NCBI GenBank assembly: GCA_040507895.1
Contig: JBEVNX010000234.1
Coordinates: 1 to 16,502, forward strand
DNA: 16,502 nucleotides
DNA from: JBEVNX01 sp040507895
GTDB lineage: Bacteria > Desulfobacterota > Binatia > JACPRU01
Reading direction: 5' to 3'
In this document: in pieces, positions 13,741 to 16,502 of the stretch
Layout of the letters: the number at the start of each line of letters is the position of its first letter
Position numbering within the stretch: position 1 is the first letter of the stretch
Notes under the pieces: generated by a model
Database searches by the model: none
What the model saw: only the letters and a program-made list of their open reading frames with translations
Told to the model about the DNA's origin: nothing
Translations under genes and position numbers: made by a program

Positions 13741-14721
13741 TCAGCGGCGCGCCGCGAACCAGCGCCGCGGCACGATTCGCCAAGCGAGCGCGGCGAGAGG
13801 CGCGCCGATGATCCCGCCGATCAGCACCGCGCCCATCAGCGAGCGCAGCTGCGGATGCGGTGAGGCCCAGCGAACGTACTGGTCGACGACAAAGAACGTG
13901 ACCGCCGCGCCCATGGTCGCCGATCCGTCGCCGTCCATCCATTTCTCGAGTGCCAAGGCTCCCACCATGCCCGCGATGCCGAGAATCGGGAAGAGCCACG
14001 GGTTCGCAGCCGCAAAGACCGCGACCCGGAGCTGCGGCTCGAGCGAAGGGTCGATGTCCTGGACGCGGAGCTTGGCCGGCGCCGCCGTCCGCACCAGGTG
14101 GCGCTGCGACGTATGCTGGATCTCGACGACTGTGGAGCCGCGCCGGCCGAGGCGCTGGTGGGCGAAGCTGTCCTCGAAGTTGCCGTCGAGGATCGACGGG
14201 GCTCCGTCGGTGGAAGCCACCTCGAGGCGATAGCGGCCGAGCCGATTCCCCTGACCCTGCTGCGAAACGAATCGCCCGTCGACCACTAGGGCGAGCAGCC
14301 CCGCAGGCACGGAGACGCCGTCGCCACCGACCGAGAGCGCTCCTTCGGCGAGCGGCGCGCCCGGGTAGTTGAATCGGTAGAACGTCGTGAAGACGAGCAG
14401 GGTCCAGCCGATGACGAAAGCGAGCGAAGCCTGCCGGTGGCGAACCTCCTCAGCGAACAGATAGTGGCGAAACGAAGCGAACAACGTGAGGACGAGCAAC
14501 GCCCCCGCGACACCTACGACGGCGACCCTCTCCGGCCATAGGTCGGCCGCGGAAAGCAGCCAGAAGGCCAAACCGCTCGTCAGCGCGAGCGTTGGGATCA
14601 CCCAGCTTTGCAGCGCCTGGGTCACCATGGCGCGGAAGATGGGCGGAGACTGCGCCATGCGGCCTTGCGCGGCGCCGCCAGCACGTCTCGGCCGGTTCGG
14701 AGGCAACTTCTTCACGGCCAT
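13741..14721 (-). CDS. Unrecognised membrane protein with six TM segments and a periplasmic domain
   Basis: I do not recognise this 326-residue protein. Likely TMs are at about 39-58, 65-84, 98-116, 238-257, 268-285 and 296-316. Basic residues cluster in the N-terminus (KKLPPNRPRR), the loop after TM2 (RHYLFAEEVRHR) and the C-terminus (RIVPRRWFAARR). By the positive-inside rule this puts both ends in the cytoplasm and the 120-residue segment between TM3 and TM4 in the periplasm. That segment has alternating hydrophobic residues and Gly (GDGVSVPAGLLALVVDGRF, then GRYRLEVASTDG), suggesting a beta-rich domain. The start is unsure: ATG 14721 has no ribosome-binding site, while ATG 14658 (residue 22) has AAGG before it and would remove a disordered basic tail. 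It sits 36 bases after the PIG-L gene and 20 before the MlaE-like gene, so a link to envelope lipid handling is plausible from position only. Confidence 0.8.
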   Translation of the reverse strand: MAVKKLPPNRPRRAGGAAQGRMAQSPPIFRAMVTQALQSWVIPTLALTSGLAFWLLSAADLWPERVAVVGVAGALLVLTLFASFRHYLFAEEVRHRQASLAFVIGWTLLVFTTFYRFNYPGAPLAEGALSVGGDGVSVPAGLLALVVDGRFVSQQGQGNRLGRYRLEVASTDGAPSILDGNFEDSFAHQRLGRRGSTVVEIQHTSQRHLVRTAAPAKLRVQDIDPSLEPQLRVAVFAAANPWLFPILGIAGMVGALALEKWMDGDGSATMGAAVTFFVVDQYVRWASPHPQLRSLMGAVLIGGIIGAPLAALAWRIVPRRWFAARR

Positions 14722-14757
14722 CGAGGCGTCAGCGGCTATCGAATGCGCGTTTCGCTG

Positions 14758-15768
14758 TCAACGAGAAGCGCGGTGCGCCTCGACGGGTGCCAGAAAGGTC
14801 CGCCCGCAAGCGTCCGCCGGGCCTGCAGGAAGCGACGGATAGAACGCGAAGACTTCCTCGGATCGGACGAAGGCTCGAAACAGCACGGCCATGATTTCCA
14901 TCTGCGAGGTGTACTCGTCGAGCGCCCGCCCCTTACCGTCGAGTTCCGCAGCCGATAGCTCGAGAAATTGCCAGCTCGCCCCCACGGGCGACACACCCGG
15001 CGGCGCCTCGAGCTCCGCACCCTCCGCGGCTCCCGGCCAATCGGGCCGATGCACGGTGTACGCGAGGACCCGAGGCACGCTGAACTCGGGATTGGACGAG
15101 CTCAAGCGCCGCAGCGCGCGCACCACGAAATGAAACGCCGCGCAGTGATCCGGATGAATGTCCCAAGGCCCGGTGACTGCGATCCACTGTGGACTCAGCC
15201 TGACGATCAACCGCGCGAGCTCACGCTCGAGCGCGACCCCCGAGTAGGCCGTGCCGCGGGAGACACTCAGCGCGTACGGAGGTCGGTCGTCGTGGGTATA
15301 GGGAGACACGAACGGAGTCGTCGCGCTCCACGAGGTCGTCAGCAGGTCGAGAAGGCCTCCGTCAGGGAATCCGAAGGCGAACAAGCGCTTCTCGCTGATC
15401 GAAAGCGTGTGCAGCGCACGTAACGCCTCCCGCAAGCGCCGCTCGCCGTAGTCGACGAAGTCGCGCGGCTGCGGCTTCAGGCGGTGAGTCTCGAGCTCGA
15501 CGCCGTCCACGTAGCCGTCTCCGCTCGTCAGATACGCGACGCTGACCTGTCCTTGCCGCGCTTGCACGCGCTGCATGAGGCCCGCCGCGCCGAGCGTCTC
15601 GTCGTCGGGATGCGGGGCGACGACTAGCAGATGCAAGCGCTCCGGCACCTCGAGGGTCCTGCGCGGCGAGGGCGACGAGTGCGCAGTCGCCGCGCGCGCG
15701 AAGAGTAGAACCGCAGAAAGGAACACGAGAAGCGCTGCGTCGCCGCGGTCGCCGCGTGCGAAGATCAT
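14758..15768 (-). CDS. PIG-L/LmbE-family zinc deacetylase, exported or membrane-anchored
   Basis: PIG-L family enzymes remove N-acetyl groups from GlcNAc-type glycoconjugates (GlcNAc-phosphatidylinositol, mycothiol and bacillithiol precursors, glycolipids, antibiotics). The zinc motif APHPDDETLGAAG has His53 and Asp56 as metal ligands and Asp55 as the probable base. The second site PWDIHPDH supplies His208. SGDGYVDG and GERRLREALRAL are also normal for the family. Residues 11-29 are hydrophobic with basic residues before them (Arg5, Arg8) and end in ATA, so this member is probably exported or tethered, unlike the cytoplasmic thiol-pathway enzymes. At 336 residues it is longer than most; the extra C-terminal 100 residues have no known domain. 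Its ATGA start overlaps the stop of the flippase-like gene, implying coupled expression. The substrate may be an envelope glycolipid, which is inference. Confidence 0.85.
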   Translation of the reverse strand: MIFARGDRGDAALLVFLSAVLLFARAATAHSSPSPRRTLEVPERLHLLVVAPHPDDETLGAAGLMQRVQARQGQVSVAYLTSGDGYVDGVELETHRLKPQPRDFVDYGERRLREALRALHTLSISEKRLFAFGFPDGGLLDLLTTSWSATTPFVSPYTHDDRPPYALSVSRGTAYSGVALERELARLIVRLSPQWIAVTGPWDIHPDHCAAFHFVVRALRRLSSSNPEFSVPRVLAYTVHRPDWPGAAEGAELEAPPGVSPVGASWQFLELSAAELDGKGRALDEYTSQMEIMAVLFRAFVRSEEVFAFYPSLPAGPADACGRTFLAPVEAHRASR

Positions 15769-16502
15769 CGCGTCGAAGGCTCGGGCGAAGGAGAGCGGTG
15801 CAAACTCGCGCGTCCCGCCGTGAGCGTCGGTCGCAGGAAGAGCAACGTCAGCACGAGCGGCAAAATGTAGTAGCTCGCTCTGAAGATCACCGTCGCGACG
15901 ACCGCCGTCTCAAGCGGCACTCCGAACGAAGAGAACACGACCGCCATCGATCCTTCCATGATGCCGAGCCCGCCGGGCACGAGGTTGATCACCGATAGAA
16001 AAACACCCGTCGAAAAGCCGATGACCACCAAATGCATTGGCACCGGGTATTCGACGCAGGCGAAGGCGGCGTATAGCGTCGCCAGCATGAGGAACCAGTC
16101 GATCCCGATGTAGACGAGCGGCGGCGCCATCTTGACGCCTCGCGCGATCAAGAAATCGACGCCATCGTGGAGCTCCGCTTCGAAGAATTCGAGGCGGGCG
16201 CGAATCGCGTCGCCGCGCGCGTGGAAGACGCGGGACATCCATTCCGGAATGCGCATTAGCGAGGCGAACAACTTCTGGCGGACGGCTCGCGACGTCACCA
16301 GCGCGACCGCTCCGATGCAGAGCGACAGCGACACCAGGAAGAGGACCCCGACGATCGCTTGCGACCCACCGCGCAGCTGTCCATCGAACAACAGGTTCAG
16401 CAAGCCCCAAAAGAGAAACGCGAGCAGCACGAAGTTGGTGAGAAACGTCTGCGCCAGCGAAATGCTGACCGCGTTTCCAGAGCTGAGCCCATGCTGCTGG
16501 GA
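15765..16502 (-). CDS. Flippase-like / lysylphosphatidylglycerol synthase TM-domain family protein (5' end outside window)
   Basis: The minus-strand frame is open from the window edge to TGA at 15767-15765, giving 245 residues without the N-terminus. The GTG at 16430 is internal: upstream codons encode HGLSSGNAVSISLAQTF, a normal internal block of the family. The hallmark is SVINLVPGGLGIMEGSMAVV, with the PGGLG-E turn, followed by GVPLETAVVATVIFRASYYILPLVL. About five TMs are visible, split by a basic/acidic cytoplasmic loop (SRVFHARGDAIRARLEFFEAEL). The family includes the flippase half of MprF and the YbhN/AglD-type proteins, linked to lipid or lipid-linked sugar translocation. No synthase domain follows here: the C-terminus is a short Ser/Pro/Arg tail. 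Whether it truly flips lipids, and which, cannot be read from the sequence. It overlaps the PIG-L gene by four bases. Confidence 0.8.
   Translation of the reverse strand, partial: SQQHGLSSGNAVSISLAQTFLTNFVLLAFLFWGLLNLLFDGQLRGGSQAIVGVLFLVSLSLCIGAVALVTSRAVRQKLFASLMRIPEWMSRVFHARGDAIRARLEFFEAELHDGVDFLIARGVKMAPPLVYIGIDWFLMLATLYAAFACVEYPVPMHLVVIGFSTGVFLSVINLVPGGLGIMEGSMAVVFSSFGVPLETAVVATVIFRASYYILPLVLTLLFLRPTLTAGRASLHRSPSPEPSTR

Noticed and set aside
13721..13999. Upstream extension of the mlaE-like frame
   Set aside because: The 93 extra residues are Arg/Gly-rich and overlap the neighbouring membrane-protein gene; MlaE homologues start near ATG 13720.

Overview
This is a GC-rich, gene-dense chromosomal window from a Gram-negative (diderm) bacterium. 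It carries the YajC-SecD-SecF translocase accessory genes and an MlaE-MlaF-MlaD phospholipid transporter, which implies an outer membrane. No rRNA or other reliable marker is present. The gene content and the partly uncharacterised proteins fit an uncultured deltaproteobacterial-type lineage (Myxococcota, Desulfobacterota or Binatota-like). That placement is inference and cannot be fixed from the sequence alone. I see no insertion sequences, tRNAs, CRISPR arrays or phage genes.

Layout. (1) 1-764, plus: the end of coaBC (CoA biosynthesis), cut by the window edge. (2) 773-1672, minus: a secreted zinc-dependent phospholipase C-type protein. It converges on coaBC, and its start codon abuts or overlaps that of the next plus-strand gene. 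(3) 1671-9347, plus: family-4 uracil-DNA glycosylase, queA, tgt, yajC, secD, secF and recJ. The first four junctions are 4-base GTGA/ATGA stop-start overlaps, so this is almost certainly one translationally coupled unit. It joins DNA repair (UDG, RecJ), queuosine tRNA modification (QueA, Tgt) and protein export (YajC, SecD, SecF). (4) 9377-10418, plus: a recognisable sigma70-like promoter, a 63-residue excisionase/MerR-like helix-turn-helix protein, and a PmtA-like phospholipid N-methyltransferase. (5) 10440-16502, minus: a seven-gene run, read in the order flippase-like integral membrane protein (5' end outside the window), PIG-L/LmbE-type deacetylase, an unrecognised six-TM membrane protein with a periplasmic domain, MlaE-like permease, MlaF-like ATPase, MlaD-like MCE protein, and a conserved-looking protein of unknown function.

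How it fits together. Outside the housekeeping operon nearly every gene acts on, or plausibly acts on, envelope lipids: phospholipase C, phosphatidylethanolamine methyltransferase, lipid flippase-like protein, PIG-L deacetylase and the MCE lipid transporter. The transporter set lacks MlaB and MlaC homologues in view and instead has an unknown membrane protein before it and an unknown cytoplasmic protein after it. Those two are the best candidates here for new biology. Both convergent junctions (coaBC/phospholipase and methyltransferase/last mla gene) carry GC-rich hairpins without a T tract, which may protect or end transcripts on both strands.
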